Source: Acanthaster planci
Lineage: Eukaryota > Echinodermata > Asteroidea > Valvatida > Acanthasteridae
Reading direction: 5' to 3'
DNA: 64,000 bases
Assembly: GCF_001949145.1 (NCBI RefSeq)
Contig: NW_019091431.1
Span: 550,998-614,997, forward strand
A model generated the notes under the pieces. It searched no databases and was not told the origin of the DNA. It was given only the letters and a program-made list of their open reading frames with translations. Position 1 is the first letter of the stretch; each line of letters opens with the position of its first letter. Made by a program: the position numbers and the translations under genes. This document shows, one piece after another, positions 1 through 11,683 of the stretch.

Positions 1-3000
1 TGACCATTAGCCTGTCTTAAGTTGCAGCATCCAATTTATAATGTCCAAAATACAACTTTCCATGGCAGATAGGGCAGTTTGGCAGGAAGTGTCATCAATA
101 CCAATAAGGGGTGCTTCTGCTAAAGGCGGATAGAATAACAAGTTTATACAACTGAATCCCCCGGGCTTGTGACGCAACCGGGGGGGGGGTCTTTGGCATA
201 AGCTATTTGGGGGTAACTTGGGGTCTAAGGTACCCCTCACCAAACAAATCTTACACACGCCCCTAAATACTGCAAGACTCGATCATAATAGCTTTCTACC
301 TGAATTAATAAGTAGAAGCATCGGAGTTATTGATCGTTTGGTAATTTGTCCAAGGTTTTGGAACTAGTACACGTTGACAGGTTTGCTGACTTTTTCCAAA
401 GTTCATGAACTGAGAATGCAACCCTAGAACGAACTGACGTGTCATTTGCAAACACGGAATCCAAATCTTTAACATGTAACAACTTTGTTGATATTTAAAT
501 ACTGTATTTGTTATGCCGCCTTGCTGTGCTTTAAACAGGGATATACTTGGACATCCTGCTATACATGTATTTTATATTAGAGTCATAACTTTAAGGGTAT
601 AATGCCTTAGACATTCGTCACAAGTCGTAAATGTCTCATGTTCAGTCAAACCTCACCAACTTTACGGGACAGATTACCTTGTTGTAATAGGAACCTTTTA
701 TTATCAGAAATGAAAACATGAAGAACGACGGATTGGGGCCTACAAAATTCTGTCATAAGGAAAATGTTGCTCTTGTTAATGACATTCAGCTGTATGTCTT
801 GAGAAAACGACGGAGTAATATCATGTTGTGAACGATTGCCATCAGTGAAAATCAAAGGATTTGACTATCACCGCTGAGGGCTCTTAATTACTTTGGCTGA
901 GGAAGCGGCCTCGTACACTGGTGGCCTATCCCAACGAGGAAATGTCCACACTTCGTGTTTACCGTTCTTTTATTGGGATATTTCTGCACTTCAACTCTGT
1001 TTGGCAGACGTCAGCTAGACGTTTCCACTGAATAATATCAAGCAATGCGGGAATCTGTGTTTCAGAGACTATGAGGTCTAACTAAAATTCGAAAATCGTA
1101 TTCGGTGTTGAAATTTTAGAACGGAACACCGACTGATATCCTTGGTTTTGAAGTTGATTTATTAATCAAGGAAAGTGTTAAGGAAATTGTTTCGTGGATA
1201 TATGAACTGAGCCACTGTTTCCATATTTTACGGTTAATTAATGGTCAGCACACCTAAAAAGGGGCACTGGTGGGAAACAAAATTCTCGCACCACTTTTCA
1301 ACTGCCTGCAAATTACAAATCTTCCAACATCATGGGTTTGCAAGCGAATGTTGTAAAGAGGTGAAAACTTCTATATCCATTCAACGATTACATCACATAC
1401 CTCTTCTGCACTTTGTCACGTATGCGACTAAAGATAACGAATGAAATCAGCAGGTAAGCAGGCAGCTAACTTCCTGTGAAGTATGATGAGTGACCTTTGG
1501 AACGCACTATCGGACAGGCAATGAAGTTGTCAATGACGGGGTGCAGTGATATAATTTCAGCCATGTTTGTAGCATTTATAGCTTTATCGTTCAGATGACA
1601 GCTTTTTTCTTTGATAAGTCTGGATGATAAAACCACGTGTGTGTTTTGGGCCCAACAGGATATGTGGGGAAGGCTTTGTTTATTGATTCCTAGAATTTCT
1701 AATTAACATGGCAATTTATGCATGTTAGGCCAGACACGATCTCTGCTGTCTGAATTTAGATCACGAAGATTCGTGTCCAGCAATCGAGCATGAAATCCAG
1801 GCCCGTGGCATATTGCAGTCATTCAAAGTAAGTAAGAGAACTTTGACGAAAAGGTGTTGTTATATTGATTGTCACGATTGGTTGATGTTCGCTGTCCCAC
1901 CCTGTCGTCGTGTATTGCTAACTAACGACGGTCGCTCCTGAGCGAAATCCCCGATTTACTACCATGTTTCTACTTCCCTTTTCATATCAACCTCTCACGG
2001 CAATGAGTTAGAAACTAATGGTGATCGACCGATGGCGGCAGACTGAATAGACAGGTTTCATCATAGAGCTATTAAAAGCTCCATGGTTTCATACAGGATC
2101 AACCGATAGTGCAATCAGGCTATAGCTCTTAATATGAAGTTTAACGTATTCATCAGCGTACTCATCTATTACTCTCTCTGTACCTATATAATCATGACGC
2201 TGTTCGTGTCATTGCGACTGCCATGCCTTAAAGATATAGCCTCAATAGCCAGCATTCATTGGAAAATGCGAAAGCCAATTTGCAATGTTAAATTAGTCGC
2301 GACATCTCGTCACATCACGCGCAGTATTGTGGCTCAAGTTATCTTTATAACTGTAAGAGCTGTTCTTTGTAATGTTATTTATTTGGTGTTCAGCTTTTCA
2401 TGTTGACAGTGTCTTTGCTCTCTACTTAAGTTCCCACAGGGAGATATGGCTTTAAGACAGACACGTGTAGGACGATGTCGAAAAATCCCTTTTGAAATAT
2501 GTTTACTTATGCAAATAAAATACTCTGACTTCTATTTTATTAGTGACTGACTATACGTCAGGACTGTGAGCAACACATGTATGAAACTGACGGATGTTTC
2601 CTTTTAAATTTCAAAATCATTAAAAGACTTTTTTTGCAATAGGTGCAACTCTGGGTAAGTTGACGAACCACAACCTCATTTTATTTAAACATCATAAAAT
2701 GAGCATTGACTTTTACCTTGCCGATACTTGAAAATGTAGTTATTTATGACACAAATTACACACGTTATCACTACGTCTGGCTGTCTTAGTGTGGCTTCAG
2801 AGATAATGCAAGATGCTTAGGAGAAAAAATGTTATGTGATACTGGGATAGAACATGGCGGAAGGTTTGTGCTATGTCGTTACCACGAATCACAATTTGCT
2901 TCGCAAAATTTCGTTTCCACTAATTACTATACACAGTAACAATATGTGCACGCAAATAGGTAAGATAACTCACTTAGAGAAAGTTGCTCCAGTAATTCGT

Positions 3001-3019
3001 GGGAAATGGAATACTTCCA
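1..3019. other. gene-free stretch at left edge
   Basis: I see no supportable gene here. Open frames are short, lack recognisable domains and are not flanked by convincing splice sites. The stretch contains a run of ten G residues near position 180 next to a CCCCCGGG block, and otherwise AT-rich unique-looking DNA. Confidence 0.6.
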
Positions 3020-3023
3020 AATA

Positions 3024-3287
3024 GGTCACTTGGGAGACATTCTGCGGTAAATTTTTCAACATCAGGGAGACATCAGTCATTTGGGAGACATTTCAATGTC
3101 TCCCTAATGCTTCAACTACCAAAAGGAGGAAAAGTTTTACGTCCACATTTTGAGAGATGATAGATTAGGATCTGAAAGGAAAACATGCAAAGTTTGGTTA
3201 AGATCGGATCAGGGAATATTGAATTATGGGACAGTAAAGTTTGAAAAATTTTGTGCACGTTCCTGTGGGAATGTCTCCCAAGTGACC
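3024..3287. mobile_element. foldback / MITE-like element with 19-bp perfect inverted ends
   Basis: The left end GGTCACTTGGGAGACATTC (3024-3042) recurs as its exact reverse complement at 3269-3287. A second match, AATTTTTCAA, lies just inside each end. The interior holds a perfect 10-bp hairpin with a 2-nt loop (3083-3104) built on the same GGGAGACAT core. The element is about 264 bp, non-coding and AT-rich, as expected for a non-autonomous terminal-inverted-repeat element. I could not identify a target-site duplication, so the superfamily is open. Confidence 0.55.
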
Positions 3288-3310
3288 CATTTTCGGTAAT
3301 AATAACACCA

Positions 3311-3455
3311 GTAGTATTTTGTGAGAATGGAATGGTAGTTTGTGGGAATGAAAAGTATTTCGTGGGAATGAAAAGTATTTCGTGGGAATGAAAAGTATTT
3401 CGTGGGACTGAAATATTATTTCGTGGGACTGAAATAGTAATTTATGGGAATATAG
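3311..3455. repeat. minisatellite, about seven units of 20-21 bp
   Basis: The unit is close to GTATTTCGTGGGAATGAAAA. The central copies (about 3337-3400) are nearly identical and the outer copies decay, with GGGACTG variants on the right. It begins 24 bp after the foldback element. A 146-codon minus-strand open frame running through it gives a degenerate repeated peptide and is best explained by the repeat itself. Confidence 0.85.
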
Positions 3456-4450
3456 CAACGCAAAAATCATTTTATCCATTCGTGCGAGCTTTATACACGT
3501 ACTGACATATGACAGACCAAATTCTCCACAAAACATAAAAAACTTGGAATGGGTCTGAAATGATTTCTTAGTTTCTTTTTCTGATTTAGTTCTAAAAATG
3601 TGAGCTTTTAATAGACGACTTAATTTACCCTCTATCATATAAGAGAAAGGAAAGTGAATTAATTTGTTAACTGTTTGATGGAGAATATATACTCAATCAA
3701 ACCACTTGAGAGGGGAATTGGATCCCGTGGTCGAGAAGAATTATTCACATGACAATCGAACTAATCTATAAATAAAGGTGTTGATTTAGAGCCCAGCCCC
3801 ATAAATGTGAAAAAGAAGTAAAAATAAAAAAACAAAAAACAAAAAAAAACAACACTTCTTCTTCCGGCACTTACTCAAACTCCCTAATTACGACGGCGAC
3901 CCTAAGACTTTTAGTTCACGCCCCCCTTTTGAAAAACCCTGGATCTGCCCCTCCAAACCCAATTTATGTAATGCTGAGATTAAGTATTGATATACACAAT
4001 ACTGTATGCATGCAAATGCCGCTTTTCCGCCGTGTAGAATGGATCGATTGTCCTGAACAGTTTATCTATTACCTTGTACGTGCCGTGTTCTTGGTACGTA
4101 CGTGCACATCGTGTCTGACACGGGATACCTCATGGGGTCCCTGACCGTCAGTATAAGCTGCCGGAATTAACCTGTAAATGGTCAGTTTTCAGCCAAACCT
4201 GGCACGTTTCCTACAGCGTCGTGCAATCATACAGAAGTCAGAGTAAAGGTACACATTATATGTTTGCTGTTTTGTAACCAAACATGATACTTTCACTGGG
4301 GTACCTGAACAAATTCTCAAACATGACCTTCTAGTATATATACACGCTATTCCTTTGTGGATATTCCATTTTGTATCTGAACACCACGGACATTCTTGTG
4401 GTAGACCTCTTTACTTCCTGCATATGCACACTACTTCCTGGTGGTAACCG
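3456..4450. other. intergenic, with a C-rich interspersed motif
   Basis: No gene is seen. Around 3919-3953 there is a C-run followed by CCCTGGATCTGCCCCT, which resembles the end of an interspersed repeat common in marine invertebrate genomes. That resemblance is from memory. A short A-rich tract occurs at about 3822-3853. Confidence 0.45.
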
Positions 4451-4453
4451 ACG

Positions 4454-4629
4454 TATAAAGCTGTTCAAGTGCTATAAATTTAGAAGTAGTGCTTCAGTGT
4501 GACTGCTACCACGGCAAGTGCTGTACAATCGGTCGAATGCGCGGCCGCGGCCATTGTTCGTGTTGAACTCACTCCCTGAAAGCGTCACGGTGGATTTCGC
4601 GAATGTGAGGTTCTCAGAGTTCAAAGGGG
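4454..4629 (+). promoter_or_regulatory. candidate promoter and non-coding first exon for the downstream GPCR
   Basis: Two TATA-like boxes (TATAAAG at 4454-4460 and TATAAAT at 4473-4479) precede a GC-richer segment with a GCGGCCGC site. This ends in a strong donor, GGG|GTAAGT, with the exon ending at 4629. A matching acceptor (pyrimidine tract then TTTCCAG) lies at about 7305-7316, some 80 bp before the receptor ATG. Splicing the two would remove a 2.7-kb intron. Only splice-site quality and spacing support this. Confidence 0.3.
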
Positions 4630-7316
4630 TAAGTCTATTTTGTTAATGCTCCCGCAGGTTTGTTTGTTGGGGCGATGTTGATTGCAATCGCAGAAAAGCC
4701 TAGGAAATTTGCGTGGTTTGTATATGAAAATATTCTTGAATAACGCAAACATTCACGTGTTGGCGATTTATTTTTAAACTGTAAACGGCTGTTAAGGATT
4801 AATCAATCTATCGTAATTCCAAGTACATGTCCATGTACCGACTTTTTGAACTCGTCAATTCAGAGCCCAATGCAATTAACTCGAAGCCTATAGACTTTCA
4901 TTGTTTCATTGGCCACGATGAGTCGACATAATAATGGAAACCCATTTACGATAAAGAAACGTTTCACTAGCATAATATACAACATTGGTTTTCATGCCAT
5001 ATGTGCATCATCTTCTCCATAACAAGGGTAGACTGGCTCTATATCCATCCTTTATCCACGTAATCAAATGATATCCGTTATGTTCCAACAAAGTTGCGTT
5101 GACTCATAACACTTGTGAAAGACACTCCAGTAAAGTTAGCCTTCAGCAAAGAATATGGTAGGTTGAGATATGTCATTGAAATACAGGGTGACAATGCCTG
5201 TGCAACATAATGCAAGGGCAAAATATTGTCCTCCAGAGGAACAATATCCGCACCGCTATTTCTGTGATGTAAACTTATTTGTTTCTTGAAATACTGCAGC
5301 CATAATTTTGTTTCATTGCTGGCTTAGCTTCAGTTAACTACACAATTCAACTTGTAGCTCGTGTAGCTGGCACTGTTGACAATATCGTCGAGAAAAATTC
5401 TTTTAAAATGCGCGCGTAGTTCACTCTATGAGCTACACAGAAAGCTAGTGGAAAAACTTCATTAGGCCTATTGAACTTAAATTCACTTGAGAAATTTACA
5501 CTTTAACACACCCACACACAAAACTTAAAACATTGCACCGCAACTTGCGTTTCAACATAAACAAAACACAAGCCGTCATATTTCAGTTTAAACATTAGGG
5601 TTAATTTTGAAGGAACCGTATCAAGTGAAAGTCGTTTCCGTACTCCTGAAAGCGTACAATTTGCGCAAAGAATATTTTATAAAGAGATAACAGCAACTTA
5701 ATCTTCGCTGCAACAGTCAATGACCTCTCGTATTTTGTTTCAAGTGAGATTAAAACAACGGCTCAAACCACGTTCAAGGAAGTGGAGATCATATTCCTTG
5801 AGATAAGATTTCAATATTCTAATTCCTTTTCCTTGTTTTCTTTTTAGGCTGAACATGCCGATACATTGAGCAAAGTTTCGATTGCTTTTCATACATTTTG
5901 TATTTTTGTTCAAATAGTGATGCCCAAAATAACAGGAATATACTCCTGGAAACTTCCAATGTTGATGAGGTTTTCGATATTTTCAAAGTGTAGATGAGCT
6001 CTCAACAAACAAGAGTGCAAAAAATCTATGTTGTTTAGAAATATGACGCGGTGAATATTACATAAAGGTTTAATAGTTCCACAATGGAGAAAAGGCGTTG
6101 TCGCATTACCTGTAAGTTTCTTTAAAATATTTTATCTGACAGAATTCTTGACTATGAAGTAGACTTATTTATGATCGTCCGTACTTAAATTGAAAGCGAG
6201 ATGGAATATTCAGTTTTAAAACTTGAGAATAGAAAAGAAAGCAATCACTGTTATATGTGAAATTACATATCAATTTAGTACCTGTCTAGCCTGATGAGTA
6301 ATTAAAAACTGTAATTAAACGTTTTCTTCAAGCCAGATTTTGAACAAGAAATGGTTGAAAGGGAGACTTTGAATGCATATCAATAAAAAATATCTGATAT
6401 CATCCAAATCAAAAGTTTACAAATTATAAATTGGATTAAGGGAACAGAATCAGGAACAAGATGCTCTTATTTGTCTCTACATCACTCCAGTCTCGCTCCA
6501 GCATAAGACTTATTACAACATTACAATCCCACACGTAGACTTCAATCCAGTAATATGAATCTTCTTAGAGAATCCAGTCCTTTCACTCATGGGGAGATCG
6601 CCCTTTTTCATGTGCTGCACCTTGTCTTTGGAACAACCTACCGACATGGTTACGATCTTCCTCTTCTCTCCTGCAGTTTAAGAAGGATCTGAAGACTCAT
6701 CTCTTCAATGAGGCATTTAAGGATTAATATTATTATTAATGTCAACGTATTAGCGCCTTGAGCACCTTGGTGGATATGTACGCTCTATAAATCGTCATTA
6801 TTATTACTAACAAGATCGAAATGGCTCCCTTGAGAATAAGGCCCATCCCTTTATTTCCGGCCATTGTTGTGAAGAGTAAGGAGGTATTAAAGGTACATGA
6901 TGGAAATTGTTACGTCCAAAGTAATATATTATTGCAACATTTAAGTCATAAAATGAATTACAAGTCAACATTATGGCTTACGTGAGACATGAGCACTTAG
7001 GCTAAGTTACAAATGTGATTTAAACGTTTTTATGGAAATGCACGTTTTATCTTGTCTACCTTACACTTCCGTAGAAGAGCACTGACTAAACCATCAATTA
7101 CCCTAAAATCATTAGTGGTATATGTATTGCTTCTTTCTTTTCAAAGCAGTAAATATCACTAGGCAGCAGTGACTGCGTTATGAACCAATATGAATTCTTT
7201 GCACGGACTGCTTGTCCAATGGAATTATTCATGAGGGAGGCTATGGGAACCGACACCGCTCAAACCTTTTTGTCGGAGGACTCATGCCATTGATTGCTTT
7301 CTTGTATTCTTTCCAG
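4630..7316 (+). other. putative 5' UTR intron or intergenic DNA before the first GPCR
   Basis: No coding exon is recognised. The only identifiable content is the non-LTR retrotransposon remnant described separately. The right end (7303-7316) is a pyrimidine-rich tract ending in CAG that reads as a good 3' splice site. Confidence 0.35.
6470..6805 (+). mobile_element. 5'-truncated non-LTR retrotransposon (LINE), 3' end
   Basis: One frame from about 6569 to the TAA at 6725-6727 reads ...WGDRPFSCAAPCLWNNL, then PTWLRSSSSLLQFKKDLKTH and LFNEAF. This is the conserved C-terminus of L2/CR1-like reverse transcriptase ORFs (GDRxFS, APxLWNxLP, FKxxLKTHLF). The upstream homologous reading (HYNPTRRLQSSN, LLRES) is in another frame, so the copy is frameshifted. 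A short 3' tail follows, with CGCTCTATAAAT and then ATT microsatellite repeats, typical of this group. It is truncated and decayed; the clade is inferred. Confidence 0.75.
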
Positions 7317-7398
7317 CACCGTTGTTATACACAGAGCTCACCATTACCCATCTTAAGAGAAGCCCTGGCCTGACAGTATCGAGACTACATCAACTGAA

Positions 7399-8640
7399 AT
7401 GGAAAATACAACAGCTGCGATGGAAGACACTCTCTACACTTCTACAAAATCTTCGATTACTGAAGGCCCTTCCGAGGATGAATTATCCCCCAGCGCCAAG
7501 TTTGGAGTCGCTGTCTACTGTATCATTGGTTCCTTCGGTCTTGTGGGTAACCTAGTTGCATGCATCGTGTTTAACACAATCAAGTCGAAAAAGAATCAGG
7601 TCAGTCTGCTCATCTTCACGCAAGCCTTGGCTGACCTGGTATCGAGTATCGTGATAATAATATTCGGCATCACCCGTGTGTATCGACACCGGTTGCCGAC
7701 TACTGGTGGTACCGGAGAGTGGTTGTGTCGATTCTGGTGGACTCGATTCGTCATCTTTTACTTTTTCGCCATCTCCACGTTCAATCTGACATTGATCTCG
7801 CTAGAGCGTTATATAGCCGTTATACACCCGTTAACGTACGCTAAGCGATTTACTCGACGCAACACCAAGATATTTGTGGTGATCGTATGGCTGTTTTGCC
7901 CCGTCATGCAATGGGGCCAGCCTCTTTGGGGGTACACCGTGGTTAACGGTACATGCGTGACCATTAAATCCTGGGATGACTTCGGCCAAGCTTTCTTTGG
8001 TGTATTACTCTTCCTGTGGGAATTAATTACCCCGATCTGTGTCATGGGTGTGTGCTTCGTTTCCATTGTCATAACCTTAAGAAAGAAGGAACTGGCGTGC
8101 AGGACACCTACTGTCAAGGTTAAACCAGAGAGATCCGGTTCTGTGTTCAAGCCAATCAAAAAGCACGTCCGTAGAGACATAACAATGACCCTACTGATTC
8201 TCTTTATCCTCTTCGTCATCTGCTGGACTCCAAACCAAACTACGTTTGTCCAATTCAATCTGGGCGGTCCTCTGGATTTCAATGGCGGTTGGTACCACTT
8301 CACAGTCATCTTGGGATTCGCGAACTGCTGCGTTAACCCGTTTGTGTATGCGTTCCGACTGCGTCAGTTCCGCGTGCGTGTTCTCCTCATGTTGCAATGC
8401 CGATGCAAGGCCTTTGACCGCGCCGACGAGTCCGACAACGAACTGTTCCGAGACCCAGCATCCACCAGCAACAAGTGGTCTTCGCGACGAGAGAAACTCG
8501 GCAAGATTTTCAAACTCACGCGGCAAGACAATGCAAGTCTTTCAAGAACCCCGGAGAACACAGCTTCACCGGAAGGGTCGCCCTTCCCTTCCAAGAAATC
8601 CACACTGAAAAAGACTGACAGTACAAACGAACTTAAGTGA
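7399..8640 (+). CDS. class A (rhodopsin-like) GPCR, peptide-receptor type, 413 aa
   Basis: A single uninterrupted coding exon encodes a seven-helix plasma-membrane receptor. Hallmarks in order are an N-terminal glycosylation site (NTT at 3-5); the helix 1 Asn (N51 in GN); LAD with D79 in helix 2; C110 at the top of helix 3, paired with C186 in loop 2; ERY at 136-138 instead of DRY; W164 in helix 4; P212 in helix 5; CWTP at 275-278 in helix 6; and NPFVY at 313-317 in helix 7. C334 and C336 may be palmitoylated after helix 8. The roughly 75-residue tail is Ser/Thr- and Lys-rich, suited to phosphorylation and arrestin binding. Helix 6-7 is very like that of the receptor at 24995-26095 (shared WTPNQ and QFNLGG). 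Ligand and G-protein coupling are unknown; a neuropeptide-type ligand is inferred. The first in-frame ATG is used. Confidence 0.93.
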   Translation: MENTTAAMEDTLYTSTKSSITEGPSEDELSPSAKFGVAVYCIIGSFGLVGNLVACIVFNTIKSKKNQVSLLIFTQALADLVSSIVIIIFGITRVYRHRLPTTGGTGEWLCRFWWTRFVIFYFFAISTFNLTLISLERYIAVIHPLTYAKRFTRRNTKIFVVIVWLFCPVMQWGQPLWGYTVVNGTCVTIKSWDDFGQAFFGVLLFLWELITPICVMGVCFVSIVITLRKKELACRTPTVKVKPERSGSVFKPIKKHVRRDITMTLLILFILFVICWTPNQTTFVQFNLGGPLDFNGGWYHFTVILGFANCCVNPFVYAFRLRQFRVRVLLMLQCRCKAFDRADESDNELFRDPASTSNKWSSRREKLGKIFKLTRQDNASLSRTPENTASPEGSPFPSKKSTLKKTDSTNELK

Positions 8641-9209
8641 ATTTATCCATAACACAAAGTAAGTGTGTCTTTGCTATTTTGCCAGAAGTAAAGTTTTTGT
8701 TTGAAGACACGACAGCACAAAAAAGACACACCATCTGTTATTTCTTTTGTAGAAAGAAAACGGCCTTTTCTGAATTCGGACTTTTGCTGTAAAATTGTTC
8801 AAACTTTTGCTCCAGTTGAACGTTCAAGGGTTGGGTTAAGCAGTAACTCTGGTTTCGGCTAGCAGGTGGAGTATACTTCAGGCTAGTCCTGCTAGAAATA
8901 GCTATACAAAGAATTAGACTACTATAGGCCTAGGGGATTGTTCAATCACTCCCGGCAAGGAAAAGGGGAGTTTAGTGAATCTTTCTTGTTGATCCAAATT
9001 TTCCCTTCCTTTTGAAATATTATACAACATTTATAATGAAAACCGTTGAAGCTTGAAGCTGGTTTTTGTAACTAAAGTTACTGACCAGTAGACTTCCTGC
9101 CTGAGCAGTAGAAATGTGAAACATCGAAAGATACGTGAGTGTACTTCCTCTGTATATCCTCTCCGAAAGCTAAAGGGTCACAGAACGCACACTCACCTGT
9201 TGTAATGTC

Positions 9210-9440
9210 GGTGCGCGTATATATCGAATACGAATACTCCATGTGTCCAAACCACAGACGTAAGGCCGTGCCGGAAACACTTGCCTACAACCGGAATTTA
9301 CACACGACTTCATGGGAACTGGCCGTGGCCACTTCCATATACTCGTGTGTAATTTCTGGCCGAAGCCCAGTGATTCGGACACGGCCATATAAACGCATAG
9401 ACCACCAGTCTTGCGAGTATAACCGTGATTTTAAAAAGTA
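9210..9440. repeat. decayed long inverted repeat (foldback element)
   Basis: Two arms of about 65 bp or more fold around a centre near 9332. The best matching blocks are AATTTACACACGA against TCGTGTGTAATTT, and GGCCGTG against CACGGCC further out. The arms match over most positions with scattered substitutions. Both strands are open across it (frames 9139-9636 plus and 9170-9388 minus), and the two peptides resemble each other, as expected for a palindrome and not for a gene. Confidence 0.5.
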
Positions 9441-10003
9441 TGGGCAAACAGAGGGCGAAACGACGGATGGCAGCGCGTCCAGTGCGCATTACGCGCAACG
9501 CACTTACATTGCCCGCATTCCTTTACATGTGCTTCTAAAATACGTTCACATTTTTTGCTCTACAGTACTGCTATCTCTTCTTTCCCGAAATGTTGCAACG
9601 GCATTGTTTCGAATCCCTAAGTGCCAGATTAAGTAAACAGACGATTTTTGTACAATTGAAAAATGGCTTCATAGAATTTTATGGTTGGAATTTTCAACTG
9701 TGCGTAAATTCCTTACACCGAGGGGTTTGCCCATAGTTTCATTTTAGTCAGGCGCTGCGCCAAAGCACGATATGCCTGTGGTCCCTACCCACGCAATACA
9801 GACAACATATGGCGTGCTTTTCTCCTACTGCACAGAGGTTTACACTCAAGGAACAAGGTCGTTCGGAAGTTTAAGTACAGAGTCCTTTGCTTGCCAGCTA
9901 CGTCCGCTTGCCTTGGGTTGTAGCTGTCTTATCTTGCCAACAGTAAACTTGACTCGTATTACTACTAAGTGGTGTCCAATGAAGGCACAAAAAGTTTTTA
10001 AAA

Positions 10004-10056
10004 GATGATTGATTGCATTGATTGATTGATTGCATTGATTGATTGATTGATTGATT
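10004..10056. repeat. GATT tetranucleotide microsatellite
   Basis: Blocks of GATT, twice interrupted by GCATT, run for about 53 bp. The array is simple and imperfect. Confidence 0.95.
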
Positions 10057-11683
10057 TCAATTGGCCTAGTTGGAGTAATCACGAAGGGGTTGCAAAAAGC
10101 CACAATGGAAATTTTAAATTTCCAAATTTATTAGTTGTCCAGCAAAAATTGGACAGGTGGATAAATAAATATGGCAATAGGTAAAAAACCAGTATATTAA
10201 TAAATAACGCATGGCATTTATAACACATGTTAAACAAATGCACATTTCAGCATCTTCATAGTACACAGATTTTTATTTTCATGTACAGAGAAAAATCAAT
10301 TACTTGTATAAGCCACTGTGCTAACATGATCGGCACATCATTAAGTAAGATACACTCTGTGTTGGAGCATTTATTTTGATAAACTGCATGGACCTCTTTC
10401 GGCAGTATGATGCCGGCGATGGGAAAGAAACGGCTGAAATGGAGACTGTTGTTATTACAGATTCCACATCCAACTTTACTTACAAATGGTCATAATCTAC
10501 AGCCTCGCCAGCGACATTTAACCCGATATTGTCTTATTATTAAAGTGTATTAAAAGTTCTATTTGTGTACCTTTTTTACATCGTTTTTGTTTGAAGCACA
10601 ATGTGTATCAATTTAGGATAAATCACAGCTATATTTAAAATGATATTTGTGTTGTATATGTCAGTTACCTTTGCAGTCATTACCCGGATTAAAGTGCCGC
10701 AAGCTTTTTCATTTTAAAAGAATCTATTATGCAGTAATTCAACATTGTGTCATATCAGTTCGGGCATTACTAGCAACATGGTCACATTAATCTGGCCTTT
10801 AACTCAGGGCTGTTTATAGCTAGAAAGAGATGCGACATGAGTGTCTGATTTGTTGGAAAAAAAGTGTGTATTATGCGTTAGTGCACATGGACAAAACTTT
10901 CATACAGTTTCCTTCTTGCATGATACTTTCAAATTGGGGCGTTCATGATATTCCTTTCCTCACTATTCATAAGTAGAGAAACATCAGGGAAAACTCGGCA
11001 AAACTGAAAAATCCCCTCTAAACTGTTGGCTTCACTTCCAACTTCTGACTCTGTTACTTTGGAGGTACGTAAGCAAAGACGGCAAAAAATAGGCAAAAAA
11101 TGGGTTTTATCTTGTGAAAGTTATCAAAATGCACTTTGAGTGGTTAAACACTAAATCGGTATGATAATGAGGGGCAAGCGACTTTTTCTGAGCTTGATGT
11201 TGATAGATTACTTTTAGAGTCCCCTGTCTGAGTCGAGAGCCATTTTACTGGCTTCTGGTTATAGTGGGATTCAGTACGCACGCAAACTAAGGGGGGCATG
11301 AACATACGTGACATGTTATCATTTGAACGACCCCACAAGGTCATCAATTAACGCAGAATCCTGCAGTGGCTATGATGAAACCGCACGGGAGCACAGGTTG
11401 TAAAGCTTGAACGAGACTGAAATGTATACTCACTCCTAAAATATCCAAGCTATTAGATGCGGTAGTTAAAAAAATTAAGAAACCAGACAAGGCAAGCATT
11501 GCTCGAAAATTCTGCATTGCGCACGCTCGGGGACATTTTCGAAACACGACCTAACATCTATCAAATCCTGTGCATTGAGCGATATTGTGTTCAATATGGG
11601 TTGTATTTGTCTAGCAACGAAATATTATCTTCACATAAACATGTAAATGTTGAGAGAAATGCCTCATAGCCTTGTTCAGACAA

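Larger units (their letters stand above)
8641..11683. other. intergenic region between GPCR and minus-strand P450
   Basis: It holds the GPCR 3' UTR, a decayed inverted repeat at about 9210-9440 and a GATT microsatellite at about 10004-10056. The right part is the 3' flank of the minus-strand P450. No canonical AATAAA was located close behind the GPCR stop codon. I see no further gene. Confidence 0.5.

Noticed and set aside
3198-3638. 146-codon minus-strand open frame with repeated peptide
   Set aside because: Its repetitive part is the translated 20-bp minisatellite, and the frame shows no domain or splice context.
7809-8309. 166-codon minus-strand frame opposite the first GPCR
   Set aside because: Antisense shadow of a clear receptor coding sequence; the same applies to the other frames within 8191-8608 and within 24952-26006.
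9139-9636. 165-codon plus-strand open frame
   Set aside because: It runs through a palindrome and resembles its own antisense frame; no domain is recognisable.
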